Assembly (NCBI RefSeq): GCF_010672085.1
Contig: NZ_JAAHHT010000058.1
Location: forward strand, 1-44,187
Reading direction: 5' to 3'
DNA length: 44,187 nucleotides
Origin: Okeania sp. SIO3I5
GTDB lineage: Bacteria; Cyanobacteriota; Cyanobacteriia; Cyanobacteriales; Microcoleaceae
Under the pieces are notes generated by a model. The model ran no database searches. It had not been told where the DNA came from and was given only the letters and a program-made list of their open reading frames with translations. Positions 34,279 to 44,052 of the stretch are shown here, piece after piece. Every line of letters begins with the position of its first letter. Position 1 is the stretch's first letter. The translations under genes and the position numbers were made by a program.

Positions 34279-37089
34279 CTACACCGTCTCCGCTGCCGCA
34301 GTCTCCACAGCAGGTTGCGGTTGGAACTGGAACATAGAATAAACCACATTCCTCCGAATATCCGTCATCATATCCAAAAACAACTCATAACCCTCACTCT
34401 TATACTCAATCAACGGATCTTTCTGCCCATAACCCCGCAAACCAACCGACTCCCGCAACGCATCCATCTGCTGCAAATGCTCCCGCCACAAAGTATCAAT
34501 CTGCTGCAAAATAAAGAAACGTTCCGCATCCCGCATCAAACCACCACGAATCTGATTCACCTGCGCCTCCTTAATATCATAAGCATTCCTCACTTGCTCG
34601 TGCATAAAAGTCTTAATATCCTCCATCGACAAATCGAACAACTGCTCCGGCGTCAAATCTGCCAACAAATACACAAACTGCTTCACCTTCTCCACCAACT
34701 TATCTAACTCCCACTCTTCCGAAGGCAACTCAGGATTAATATACGCCTCCACAATATCATCCATAGTTTGCTCCGCATACTTAATCACCTGTTCCTTCAA
34801 ATCCCTACCTTCCAATACCCGTCGGCGTTCCGCATAAATCGCCCGACGTTGATTATTCATCACCTCATCATACTCAAACACCTGCTTCCGCATATCATAA
34901 TAATAAGTTTCCACCTTCTTCTGCGCACCTTCCAACGAACGAGTCAACAACCCAGACTCAATTGGCATATCTTCCTCAACCCCAAACGCCTGCATCATTC
35001 CAGCAACACGATCGCCACCAAAAATCCGTAATAAGTTATCTTCCAAACTCAAGAAAAATTTAGTCGAACCAGGGTCACCTTGTCGCCCCGCTCTTCCCCG
35101 CAACTGATTATCAATACGCCGTGACTCGTGGCGCTCAGTACCAATAACGTGCAACCCACCAGATCCTATTACTTGATCGTGTTCCTTCTCTGTGTAAGTT
35201 TCGTATTCTTGGCGAATTAAATTATAAACTTCCCGCAACTTTTGAATAACTGAGTCTTCAGTCGGAGCTTTTTCCGCAGCGATCGCCACCTTATCTTCCA
35301 CCACCAATTCTGGCAGCGCTCTTTCACCCCACTCTTTCACCGCAAAATCTACTGCTGACTTCAACATTCCCTCTGTTTGTGGCGACAACTTAACAGGGAA
35401 TATTTGAGGCGAAACCTTCCAAGTTTTCACCTTTTTCTCAGGACCAAAACCTTTTGCTGAATTAGACTTCTTCGCTCCTGGTATGCGCACCATACCCATA
35501 GCATCATCATCTTCTGGTTTCACAACTCTAGGCATCAGATACTCCCGTAGTTTCAACCTTGCCATATACTCAGCATTTCCACCCAAAATAATATCCGTAC
35601 CTCGACCTGCCATATTCGTGGCAATAGTTACCGCACCACCACGACCTGCTTGTGCCACAATTTCTGATTCCCGCTCCACATTTTCTGGTTTAGCATTCAG
35701 GAGTTGGTGAGGAACCTTCAGTTGACCTAACAAATTAGATAGTAACTCCGATTTTTCCACACTCGTTGTACCTACTAACACCGGGCGACCTTCTTGGTGC
35801 ATATCTGCACATTCTTGAGCGATCGACTTCCATTTTCCTACCTCTGTTTTATAAACCACATCTGATAAATCTTTTCTACCAGTTGGTCTATTAGTAGGTA
35901 CGATCGTTACTTGTAGATTATAAATCTTTTCAAATTCTGTTTCTTCAGTTTTTGCCGTTCCCGTCATTCCCGACAACTTCGGATAAAGCAAAAAGAAATT
36001 CTGATAAGTAATAGTTGCCAGTGTCTGAGTTTCCGGTTGAATATCCACCCTTTCCTTTGCCTCGATCGCCTGATGCAAACCATCACTCCAACGTCGTCCT
36101 GGCATTACCCTACCAGTAAATTCATCAACAATAACAACTTCCTCATCACGCACAATATAGTTAACATCTTTGATAAATAACTCTTTTGCCTTCAAAGCAT
36201 TAAACACAAAATGCGCCCAAGGATCTTCAGGATTATATAAATCTTGTACTCCCAATAATTGTTCTGCTTCGGCAAAACCCTCATCACTCAATAAAACATT
36301 TCTTGCTTTTTCATCTACTTCATAATGTTCATTGTCCTTACTCAAAGCTGCTGCAATTTCTGCTGCCTTAATATACTTTTCACTCGGTCTTTCCACCTGC
36401 CCAGAAATAATTAAAGGAGTTCGTGCCTCATCCACCAATACCGAATCAACTTCGTCAATAGTGCAAAAATTAAATGGACGTTGTACTACTTCATCCATGC
36501 TAGTTGCCATATTATCACGCAAGTAGTCAAATCCAACCTCGCTGTTAGTAGCATAAGTAATGTCGCAGGCATAATTTCTTTTCCGTTCCTCTGGGTTCAT
36601 ACCCTGTTGAATTAACCCCACACTTAAACCCAGAAACCGATGCACTTGTCCCATCCATTCCGCATCCCGTCTCGCCAGGTAGTCATTAACAGTAATAACA
36701 TGAACACCCTTACCTGTTAAACCATTTAAGTATGCTGGCAAAGTAGAAACAAGAGTTTTACCTTCCCCAGTTTTCATTTCTGCGATTTGGCCTTGATGTA
36801 AAATGATGCCCCCCAATAGTTGGACATCAAAGTGTCGCATCCCCAGCACTCGCTTTCCTGCTTCTCGAACCACTGCAAAAGCTTCAGGTAAAATATCTTC
36901 TAATATTTCCTTTTCTTGATCCTTGGTTTTTGCTTTTTCCAGAGCTTGTCTAAATTCTCCCGTTTTTGCCCTCAACTCTTCATCTGAAAGCTTTTGAATA
37001 TCTTCCTCAAGAATATTGATATCTGTCACCCAAGGTTGAAATTTCTTGAGTTTACGTGCGTTGGGGTCTCCTAGCAGTTTTTTGAACAT
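34279..37089 (-). CDS. secA: Preprotein translocase ATPase SecA
   Basis: A 936-aa protein of normal cyanobacterial length. NBD1: [20 protein letters not shown] (Walker A), [22 protein letters not shown] (DEVD Walker B). Preprotein cross-linking domain about 230-370, NBD2 with [35 protein letters not shown], and [20 protein letters not shown] (arginine finger region). The helical scaffold and wing domains follow ([40 protein letters not shown]). The C-terminal zinc-binding tail of E. coli SecA is absent, usual in cyanobacteria. It drives Sec-dependent export across the plasma and thylakoid membranes through SecYEG. ATG at 37089 ([14 protein letters not shown]) is the standard start. Confidence 0.98.
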   Translation of the reverse strand: MFKKLLGDPNARKLKKFQPWVTDINILEEDIQKLSDEELRAKTGEFRQALEKAKTKDQEKEILEDILPEAFAVVREAGKRVLGMRHFDVQLLGGIILHQGQIAEMKTGEGKTLVSTLPAYLNGLTGKGVHVITVNDYLARRDAEWMGQVHRFLGLSVGLIQQGMNPEERKRNYACDITYATNSEVGFDYLRDNMATSMDEVVQRPFNFCTIDEVDSVLVDEARTPLIISGQVERPSEKYIKAAEIAAALSKDNEHYEVDEKARNVLLSDEGFAEAEQLLGVQDLYNPEDPWAHFVFNALKAKELFIKDVNYIVRDEEVVIVDEFTGRVMPGRRWSDGLHQAIEAKERVDIQPETQTLATITYQNFFLLYPKLSGMTGTAKTEETEFEKIYNLQVTIVPTNRPTGRKDLSDVVYKTEVGKWKSIAQECADMHQEGRPVLVGTTSVEKSELLSNLLGQLKVPHQLLNAKPENVERESEIVAQAGRGGAVTIATNMAGRGTDIILGGNAEYMARLKLREYLMPRVVKPEDDDAMGMVRIPGAKKSNSAKGFGPEKKVKTWKVSPQIFPVKLSPQTEGMLKSAVDFAVKEWGERALPELVVEDKVAIAAEKAPTEDSVIQKLREVYNLIRQEYETYTEKEHDQVIGSGGLHVIGTERHESRRIDNQLRGRAGRQGDPGSTKFFLSLEDNLLRIFGGDRVAGMMQAFGVEEDMPIESGLLTRSLEGAQKKVETYYYDMRKQVFEYDEVMNNQRRAIYAERRRVLEGRDLKEQVIKYAEQTMDDIVEAYINPELPSEEWELDKLVEKVKQFVYLLADLTPEQLFDLSMEDIKTFMHEQVRNAYDIKEAQVNQIRGGLMRDAERFFILQQIDTLWREHLQQMDALRESVGLRGYGQKDPLIEYKSEGYELFLDMMTDIRRNVVYSMFQFQPQPAVETAAAETV

Positions 37090-37573
37090 AGTTATTATCT
37101 AAGTTAAATTTCAATTATTAACTGTCAAAATGGCTGTTTCCATTACCATTTTTTATTGATTTTGTCAATATAATTCTTGTCTGAGTTTAGTCAGTTTAAA
37201 ATTATTTGGTTGTTAAAAAATGGGTATCAATTATTTTATCAAAAATTCACGGGTCTAAAACCAAGCCGGATCGGGGTGGGGAGTCTGGGAAGTGTGGGAA
37301 GTGTCGGGAGGTTTGAGAGAGCGAATCTTGTCTGCTCAAAATGGTAACTTTTTGCAGCTCTATAGACCGAAAAGCTGGCACTTTTTTCGCTTACTTTTGA
37401 CTTTTTACTTAAAGACTTAGGTTTGCCCTGGGGTAGGTTTTTTATGGTTTTTCAACCACAATAATAAAGGAGTCCCGCACTATAATTTTTAATTTAGTGT
37501 TGGTAGGAATTTATAAGTAATGTTAATATCTGTTTCATTACTATTATTTCACCTATTGAAGTATGATAGAGCT
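37090..37573. other. Spacer upstream of secA and tnpB
   Basis: Contains the secA promoter region (AT-rich, 37090-37250), a G-rich stretch GGGAAGTGTGGGAAGTG near 37288, and an imperfect hairpin CACTATAATT...AATTTAGTG at 37478-37499, possibly the left-end structure of the IS605-type element. No gene. Confidence 0.45.
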
Positions 37574-38780
37574 ATGAAACAAATAAAGACTATATCCTGC
37601 AAATTGAAGGTATCACCAGAACTGGCAAAAGAAATGAATGCCACAATGGTAGAATACGCGAATGCTTGCCAATATGTTCACTTAAATAGTGATAAGAAAT
37701 TGACAAACAATGTAGCAGTGCAAGCCTTAATGTACGATACAGTTAGAGAAAAGTTTCATTTATCAGCACAAACAACAATTCATGCCATTAGACGAGTATG
37801 TTCTAATAGAAAAACATCAAGAACTAATCATATTAAAAAGGAATTAACTTTTGCTCCGACATCAGTGGATTATGATAGTAGAACATTTAGTCTAGATACA
37901 AGAAAATGGATTGTTAGTCTAAAGCTGCTAACCAAAAGAACTAAAATTGAATTACTCATTGGAAATTATCAACGTGGAATATTAAAAGGTAGTAAGCCGA
38001 AATCTGCTATATTAAGTAGAAGAAAAGATGGCAGTTACTATATTAATATTCATATTGATAATATTGCGCCCGAGCCAACAAATACAGATAAAGTAATTGG
38101 TATTGATTTAGGCCGAACAGATATTGCAACAACATCAGAAGATGAATCATGGTCAGGTAAGAAAATAACAAATAAGAGAAATCATTATTCTCAAATGAGA
38201 GCAGTTCTAGAACAAAAAGCAGCTAAAGGCACTCGTAGTAGTAGGAGAAGATGTCGGCAACTACAGCAACGGTTATCTGGCAAAGAACGCCGCTTTCAAA
38301 AACATATTAATCATCAAATAACAACTTATTTAGTTAAGAAAGCAGCGACTAATAAGACTGCAATAGCCATTGAAGATTTAACTAACATTAGAACTAGGAT
38401 TAATCAGCAACGTAGGAGCAAGAAAGAACGAAGGTTATCTAAATAACTGGGCATTTTATCAGTTTCGGATGTTTCTCACTTATAAATGTGTGTTGCATGG
38501 AGTGAAACTAATATTAGTTAATCCAGCTTACACTTCCCAAACTTGTCATAAATGTTTGCATATTCATCCTACAAAAGGTAAATCATACCGGAATGGTAAG
38601 GATTATCATTGCAAAAATTGTGGATGGAAAGGCGATGCTGATTATAATGGTGCTAAAAATATAGCTGCTTTGGGGTTGTCTGTAAACCAGCCTGGAGGCT
38701 CCTGGTTATCTTGTAAAGTTAGCAATCTTGATTTTGTACCAAGACAATTAACTATATGGGATATACTGGAGGGCTACTGA
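37574..38780 (+). pseudogene. tnpB: IS605/IS1341-family TnpB with a single +1 frameshift
   Basis: Start chosen at ATG 37574 (MKQIKTISCKLKVSPELAKE), typical of TnpB; an in-frame ATG at 37520 would add an atypical leader. RuvC residues: Asp178 in VIGIDLGRTDIATTS, Glu267 in IAIEDLTNI, and the last Asp in GDADYNGAKNIAAL. The zinc ribbon is CHKC...CKNC. After KKERRLSK a TAA arises at 38444; removing one A from the AAA at 38441-38443 restores SNNWAFYQFRMFLTYKC, so one inserted A splits the gene. TnpB is an RNA-guided nuclease; its guide (omega RNA) is normally made from the 3' end of the gene and beyond, here about 38600-38850. No TnpA (Y1) gene is nearby. Confidence 0.87.
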
Positions 38781-38866
38781 AAGCCAACATCATAATCTGT
38801 GATTTGATGCCTGGTAGTTTACCCTGTTTTCCTACTTCCATTACTTTTAACTTTTGAATTTTGAAT

Positions 38867-39412
38867 TCATTCTGTCCATTCTGAACTGAGAGTCCGAAAA
38901 TCAAAATTTTGAACTTTGGGATGACAAGAAACACAACCCTTGATATTTACTTTTTGGGGAAGTTCTATCCCTGGATGAAGTGCCTTGAAATAACGAGAAC
39001 TAGCAATTCTATAAGGTATTCTCTCATCTTGCTGAGATTTGCGACGAGAAGATACCTGTATATATTTCCAAACAAGTTGACGGGGTGGATCTATAAGAGG
39101 AGGGAGTTGTACACCGTAATGTTGAGAATCTCGGAGAATTATTTGCCAACTTTCTGTAGGGAGGACTTGAGGTGGTACTGCAACATGACAAGTCGCACAA
39201 CTCTCTAAATATAAAGATAGTCCTAACCGATAACCTTGGGGAACCACATCAACATTGCTAATTAATTCAGAATTAATTTCTGAAATAGCAGTTGCAGTAG
39301 AGATTTTTGTCATAACCCAACCACAACTCGCACTCCACAAAAATATCAGTAGTAACAACAAAAAAAGATGTGGTCTTTCTCTACGCCTCTTTCTGAGATT
39401 AGCTCTTGACAT
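38867..39412 (-). CDS. Diheme cytochrome c-like protein
   Basis: A 181-aa exported protein. The N-terminus MSRANLRKRRRERPHLFLLL with following LLIFLWSASCGWV is a signal or membrane anchor. Two heme-binding motifs: CATCH (Cys72, Cys75, His76) and CVSCH (Cys160, Cys163, His164). The 80 residues between them contain few Met/His that could be sixth ligands. Cyanobacterial diheme c-type proteins of this type are usually described as uncharacterised periplasmic electron carriers. The C-terminus ends soon after the second heme site. The gene is opposite to and about 85 bp from tnpB's end. Confidence 0.88.
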   Translation of the reverse strand: MSRANLRKRRRERPHLFLLLLLIFLWSASCGWVMTKISTATAISEINSELISNVDVVPQGYRLGLSLYLESCATCHVAVPPQVLPTESWQIILRDSQHYGVQLPPLIDPPRQLVWKYIQVSSRRKSQQDERIPYRIASSRYFKALHPGIELPQKVNIKGCVSCHPKVQNFDFRTLSSEWTE

Positions 39413-39455
39413 GAATATAATCTCTATGCGATTTCATCTATAATTTTTAACCTGA

Positions 39456-40361
39456 CTAAACAATAGGAATTGTCATACCTTCTTTTGCTACTAACCCATT
39501 AGGAAATATTGATTGGAGAGCTACTTGAACTTCATCCAATAAATCATCATTATGAGCAGGATCGTGTTGAAACATAGCTATTTGTTTGACTCCGGCCTTT
39601 TTAGCTATTTCTACCCCTACCTCCCAAGTAGAATGTCCCCAACCGATTTTCGGGGATTTTATATCATAATATTCTTCATTTGTATAGGTAGCATCATAAA
39701 TTAATAGATCTGCATTACGAGCTAAATGAAGCACATTTTCATCAAAACGGTCTTCATAATGTTCTGTGTCTGGACAATAAACTACAGTTTTACCCTCCCA
39801 ACAAACTCGATATCCAACGGCAAAATTTGGGTGATTTAGAGGAGCTGTTTCAATCTCAATATCATCAACCTTAATTACATCTCCATTCCTAAAGTCATAA
39901 AACTTCATCTCCGAACCCATTACCTGTAATGGAATAGGAAAGTTAGGATTTACCATTTGATCGGATAAAGATTCCTTAATAGTAGTACCATCAGGTGCTA
40001 TTACGCCATAAATGTGAAATTTATTAATTGGTACAAATCCAGGCACAAAAAAAGGGAAACCTTGAATATGGTCCCAGTGAGTATGACTAAAAAATATATG
40101 AGCTTCCACTGGCATTTGCTTAAGTAAGTTTAAACCCAATACTCTTAGTCCTGTACCTGCATCAAAAATCAAACGTTTTCCCCCTACACGTATTTCTACA
40201 CAAGAGGTATTACCACCATAGCGGACTGTGCTACTACCGGGAGTAGGTATACTACCTCGCACACCCCAGAATTCAACAACAAAGTCAGTTGACAAGGTGT
40301 CTGACTGAGTAGCTGTTTCCTCAGACTGTGATATTGGGGATGACGACTCTGAAGATGGCAT
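39456..40361 (-). CDS. MBL-fold metallo-hydrolase (RNase Z-like)
   Basis: A 301-aa protein. After a low-complexity Ser/Thr N-terminus (residues 1-25), VEFWGVRGSIPTPG and RYGGNTSCVEIRVGGKRLIF with DAGTGLR begin the beta-lactamase fold. HTHWDH (His93-His98; FFSHTHWDHIQGFPFF) is the metal site, VYCPDTEHY and LIYDATYTNEE the following acidic/His ligands, and WGHSTWEVGVEIAKKAGVKQ plus FQHDPAHND complete it. Domain order matches cyanobacterial MBL hydrolases related to PhnP/RNase Z phosphodiesterases. Cytosolic; substrate unknown. Confidence 0.9.
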   Translation of the reverse strand: MPSSESSSPISQSEETATQSDTLSTDFVVEFWGVRGSIPTPGSSTVRYGGNTSCVEIRVGGKRLIFDAGTGLRVLGLNLLKQMPVEAHIFFSHTHWDHIQGFPFFVPGFVPINKFHIYGVIAPDGTTIKESLSDQMVNPNFPIPLQVMGSEMKFYDFRNGDVIKVDDIEIETAPLNHPNFAVGYRVCWEGKTVVYCPDTEHYEDRFDENVLHLARNADLLIYDATYTNEEYYDIKSPKIGWGHSTWEVGVEIAKKAGVKQIAMFQHDPAHNDDLLDEVQVALQSIFPNGLVAKEGMTIPIV

Positions 40362-40798
40362 ATTTCTATGTTTCAGACTTTCTGTTAGTACAAATCTGTG
40401 GAAAATTAAGAAATTTTCAGTTTAGCTTATTCTAGCAAAATGAGTTATTACTCATTGTTAGTATATCTCGATATAATTTACTATTGTCAGCTCTAGGTTA
40501 ATCAGAAAATTTTCATTGCCAAGGTGGAAATAACTAATATTTCTATATTTAGAATTCCCCAGATCGAGAAAAATTAATCCATAGCTAAACAACTAAATTA
40601 TTGGAAATAGTAACTTACTCAAATAAATGCTAAAAAGGAGATTCTTTTGATGTTCACGCTTGAGAATTAGTATGAAAAAATTTTAACTCAAGAGTCCCTC
40701 ACTAAAAATAATTCTGATTATAATTGATATCAATCCGCAGATATAAATTTATATTTACAATTATAAAAATTATCAAGTTTGGAGTCAGAATAATTTCT
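40362..40798. other. AT-rich spacer between MBL hydrolase and yqeK
   Basis: Shared divergent promoter region. AAGGAG followed by ATG at 40650 opens only a six-codon frame. No other recognisable feature. Confidence 0.4.
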
Positions 40799-41479
40799 AT
40801 GAAAGCTAAGGAACTTTTAACCAAACCAGAAAAATTAGACTTGGTTCAAATCAAAGAAAAAGTTTGAAAATGGCTTTCAGTTCATGCCCCTACCTCTAGA
40901 ATTAGACATATTCTCAGAGTAGAAAAAATGACAGAGGAACTAGCTAGCTATTATGGCCTAAATCAATAAAAAGCTAGACTGGCAGGACTAATGCACGACT
41001 TAGCTAAATACTTTTCTCCCCAAAGTCTATTAGAAATCTCTAAGTCAGAAGGCTTAGAAATAGACCCAGTAGCAGCAGTTTGTCCTCAGTTGCTTCATGC
41101 AGATGTTAGTGCAATTGTGGCCAAACAAGAATTTGGCATAGAATATGCGGAAATTTTAGCAGGGATCACTAACGATACATTAGGATGTCCAGCTATGAAT
41201 CAGCTAAGTTGCGTAATTTTCTTGGCAGATACTTTGGAACCTGGTAGAGGTAAGACCCCTGAGTTAGAGCATTTGAGACAACTTACTCAAAAAAATCTCT
41301 ACCAAGCAGTTTGGCTAACCAGTGATTATATTATAAAACACCTGCTTGGCTTACATACTTTGATTCACGCACAAATTATATTGACGAGAAATTGGTTTAT
41401 GGAAAAGGCCAAAATACAACTGGCTCCCCAGAAAATGAAGCAGCCAAGAAATTTACAAGATACGATCAATATAATATAA
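40799..41479 (+). pseudogene. yqeK: yqeK (HD-domain Ap4A hydrolase-like) with two in-frame stop codons
   Basis: One frame from ATG 40799 to 41479 encodes a complete YqeK: MKAKELLTKPEKLDLVQIKE-KV, then TGA (40865-40867), KWLSVHAPTSRIRHILRVEK, MTEELASYYGLNQ, TAA (40967-40969), KARLAGLMHDLAKYF and on to VWLTSDYIIKHLLGLHTLIH. HD-domain ligands are the His of RHILRVE, the HD of LMHDLAKY and the His of QLLHADVSA. An ORF restarting at 40991 would lack the first metal His. The stops are single-base changes from CGA/TGG-type and CAA codons. YqeK removes diadenosine tetraphosphate. Position directly before rsfS is the conserved order. Confidence 0.85.
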
Positions 41480-41528
41480 AGGCCAGTATCAATTACCAAT
41501 TCAAATAATTAAGAAAATAGATAATTTT

Positions 41529-41948
41529 ATGTCAAGTTACCCTCATATTCAATCTTTGTCAACTGAAAAAACTACAATAAATTCGGAACCAGATCAAACC
41601 TTAGAATTGACATCCACAATTGTTAACGCTGCATTAGACCGTAAAGGAGATAACATTGTTGTAATTAAAGTATCAGAAGTATCTTATTTGGCAGACTACT
41701 TTGTGATTATTACAGGTTATTCTCATGTCCAAGTAAGAGCTATATCTCAGGCGATCGCTGAAAAGGTAGAACAAGAGAGACAAGTTTATCCTTTAGGAGT
41801 GGAAGGCCAAAGCGAAAGTTCTTGGATATTAATGGATTATGCTGACGTTATAGTTCATATATTAAAGCCTGAAGAACGAGATTTCTATAATTTAGAAGCA
41901 TTCTGGGGTCATGCAGAAAGAATAGATATTTCATCATTGATCGATTAG
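41529..41948 (+). CDS. rsfS: Ribosome silencing factor RsfS
   Basis: A 139-aa protein. An N-terminal extension (residues 1-28) precedes the conserved RsfS/YbeB/Iojap core: STIVNAALDRKGDNIVVIKV, SEVSYLADYFVIITGYSHVQ, VEGQSESSWILMDYADVIVH and ILKPEERDFYNLEAFWGHAE. It binds ribosomal protein L14 and blocks subunit joining during starvation. Follows yqeK and precedes the CGLD27 gene, a conserved cyanobacterial cluster; it is intact although yqeK is broken. Confidence 0.95.
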   Translation: MSSYPHIQSLSTEKTTINSEPDQTLELTSTIVNAALDRKGDNIVVIKVSEVSYLADYFVIITGYSHVQVRAISQAIAEKVEQERQVYPLGVEGQSESSWILMDYADVIVHILKPEERDFYNLEAFWGHAERIDISSLID

Positions 41949-42012
41949 ACTGTAACTGTCCATAAGAATTAGTTCTTTGCGGTTATAAAATAGGTGAGGA
42001 AAAAAATTATTT

Positions 42013-42513
42013 ATGATTAGACAGATAACATCTAATTCTCCTGTTCCACCAGAACAACAACCCGCCAACGAATACGAAGAACTCAAAAATTCCTGGTTAT
42101 TTGACTGGGTAACATTAGAAAGACCTCATTATTTAAGGAAGTTAGTCTGGGTTTGGGTCTGGAGTTGGTTAGTATCAGGCCCTGTCGCGGCAGCAAGTTT
42201 TCCACCAGAAAAATATTTGATGCAATTTTTACTGAGTAGTTCGGCAGGTGCAGGAGTAATTTTAATTTTGGTATTGTTACGACTTTATTTAGGTTGGAAT
42301 TATGTCCGGTCACGTCTTGCGAATACCAAAGTTTTTTATGAGGAGTCTGGTTGGTATGATGGGCAAACATGGCTAAAAACACCAGAGGAAATTACCAAGG
42401 ATCGATTAATACTTCAATATCAAGTTCAACCACTTCTACAAAGATTAAGCAAAACTTTTTATAGTTTTTTCTTACTAATTTTTATTGGTGGAATTATCTG
42501 GTTTTGTCTATAA
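42013..42513 (+). CDS. CGLD27/Ycf36-family membrane protein (DUF1230)
   Basis: A 166-aa protein. PPEQQPANEYEELKNSWLFD and WVTLERPHYLRKLVWVWVWS are the conserved N-terminal part of this family, found in cyanobacteria and plastids (CGLD27 in plants, Ycf36 in red-algal plastids). Two or three membrane helices: residues about 40-60, 75-98 and 144-164 (FYSFFLLIFIGGIIWF). The middle loop NYVRSRLANTKVFYEESGWY, DGQTWLKTPEEITKDRLILQ is highly conserved. CGLD27 in Arabidopsis is linked to iron-deficiency responses; role in cyanobacteria unclear. The gene starts 64 bp after rsfS. Confidence 0.9.
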   Translation: MIRQITSNSPVPPEQQPANEYEELKNSWLFDWVTLERPHYLRKLVWVWVWSWLVSGPVAAASFPPEKYLMQFLLSSSAGAGVILILVLLRLYLGWNYVRSRLANTKVFYEESGWYDGQTWLKTPEEITKDRLILQYQVQPLLQRLSKTFYSFFLLIFIGGIIWFCL

Positions 42514-42525
42514 AATCTCTCAAAG

Positions 42526-42542
42526 GCACTTTGAAAAAGTGC
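42526..42542. terminator. Hairpin after the CGLD27 gene
   Basis: GCACTTT-GAA-AAAGTGC, a 7-bp perfect stem, 12 bp beyond the stop. No T-run follows, so it may be a weak terminator or RNA-stabilising hairpin. Confidence 0.5.
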
Positions 42543-42917
42543 GATAATATTAGTAGATCACAAGTTAGCAATCTTATTGATTTTTACCTTCCCTATTTTT
42601 GTAGAACAAACTAACACAAAGCAAGCATATTGATTAAGAGCTGATTCTAGTTAAAAGTATTGATAATTATATCTACAAATAATAGGTTCATGGGTGTAAA
42701 TCTTAACTTGATAAATACTCTCCAAAAGTATAGTTAAATAATGTACTTGATTGATACTCCAATTACCAAACATAATCAAGAAAAATGAGGGAGAAATAAG
42801 GTCAAGAACTTCCCCTTTCAACGGGATAAAAAAGGAAATTACGGATTTTCGCGCGTCTCCTAATTCAGTAGGAGGTACTGATAATTGATAATTGATAATT
42901 GATAATTGATAACTGAA
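42543..42917. repeat. Spacer with GATAATT heptamers before the asparaginase gene
   Basis: No gene from 42543. Five GATAATT/GATAACT heptamers (42881-42915) immediately precede the asparaginase ATG; ribosome-binding sequence must lie within or be absent. Confidence 0.6.
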
Positions 42918-43868
42918 ATGACCAGGGGAAAAAGAACACAAACTGCACAACTGGAAGTTAGACTACTTAGAGAAGGTATTGTTGAATCAACTCACCAAGT
43001 TCAGGCCACTATATGCGACTATAGAGGTCGAGTTTTATCTGTAGCAGGAGATGCTGATACAGCTACATTTGTTCGTTCAGCTCTCAAACCATTTCAAGCT
43101 TTAGGAGTTACTACTACAGGCACTCTAGAACGATATGACTTAACTGATATAGACTTAGCTATTATATGTAGCTCTCATCAAGGTACAATAGAGCAAGCAA
43201 GACAGGTGTTTAATGTTTTATGGCGTTGTGATATTGACCCATCAAAGCTACAATGTCCAACTCCACCAGATCGAAATAGTCCTTTGCAATATAATTGTTC
43301 TGGTAAGCACGCAGGTATGTTAGCTGTTTGTCAACAAAGAAATTGGCCGATGGAATCTTACTTGGAAATGAAGCATCCAGTACAACAGTTAATTATTAGC
43401 AAAATAGCTGAATTACTGGGAATGCCTGCTGTAGAATTTATCGGCGCTCGTGATGACTGTGGCGCTCCAACTTATCTCCTACAATTGACTCAAATGGCAA
43501 CTTTGTATGCCAAACTAGCTTCAGGTAATAGTTTGGATCTAGAACGAATTGTCCGGGCTATGACATATCATCCAGAAATGGTTGGGGGAGAGGGACATTT
43601 TGATACAGAGTTAATGCGCTTAACTTCGGGAGAAGTTGTTAGTAAGTCTGGAGCTGAGGGAGTTCAATGTATTGGTAGGGTAGGTGAAGGTATGGGTTTG
43701 GCTATAAAAGTTAATGATGGTGCAAAAAGGGCAAAATATGCTGTGGCTATTCATTTATTAACTCAGATGGGTTGGATAAGTCCTACTCTTGCTGAGACTC
43801 TGGAGGAAAATTATATGTCACTCAGTAATTTTAAGCGTTTGGAAGTAGTGGGAGAAATGTCTGTTTAG
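42918..43868 (+). CDS. L-asparaginase (Asparaginase_II family)
   Basis: A 316-aa protein from ATG 42918 (MTRGKRTQTAQLEVRLLREG). A TTG at 42906 would add four residues encoded by the heptamer repeat and is less likely. Conserved parts: CDYRGRVLSVAGDADTATFV, RSALKPFQAL, AIICSSHQGT, QYNCSGKHAGMLAVC, GARDDCGAPTYLLQL, YHPEMVGGEGHFDTELM and SKSGAEGVQCIG. Family PF06089 members hydrolyse asparagine to aspartate and ammonia and lack sequence similarity to bacterial type I/II enzymes. Usual cyanobacterial neighbour of yqeK, rsfS and the CGLD27 gene. Full length. Confidence 0.93.
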   Translation: MTRGKRTQTAQLEVRLLREGIVESTHQVQATICDYRGRVLSVAGDADTATFVRSALKPFQALGVTTTGTLERYDLTDIDLAIICSSHQGTIEQARQVFNVLWRCDIDPSKLQCPTPPDRNSPLQYNCSGKHAGMLAVCQQRNWPMESYLEMKHPVQQLIISKIAELLGMPAVEFIGARDDCGAPTYLLQLTQMATLYAKLASGNSLDLERIVRAMTYHPEMVGGEGHFDTELMRLTSGEVVSKSGAEGVQCIGRVGEGMGLAIKVNDGAKRAKYAVAIHLLTQMGWISPTLAETLEENYMSLSNFKRLEVVGEMSV

Positions 43869-44017
<149 letters not shown>

Positions 44018-44047
44018 TTGACAAAGAAAAGGTTTATTAGATATAAT
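44018..44047 (+). promoter_or_regulatory. Near-consensus sigma-70 promoter facing the right edge
   Basis: TTGACA (44018-44023), an 18-bp spacer and TATAAT (44042-44047) match the consensus exactly. Expected start near 44053-44055. Confidence 0.75.
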
Positions 44048-44052
44048 AGTGC

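Noticed and set aside
34315-35031. Antisense frames in secA
   Set aside because: Open only because of secA codon bias on the other strand.
40640-40680. Tiny ORF after AAGGAG at about 40637
   Set aside because: Only six codons long with no conserved context.
42906-42917. TTG as asparaginase start
   Set aside because: Its four extra residues come from a heptamer repeat; ATG 42918 gives the usual N-terminus MTRGKRTQ.
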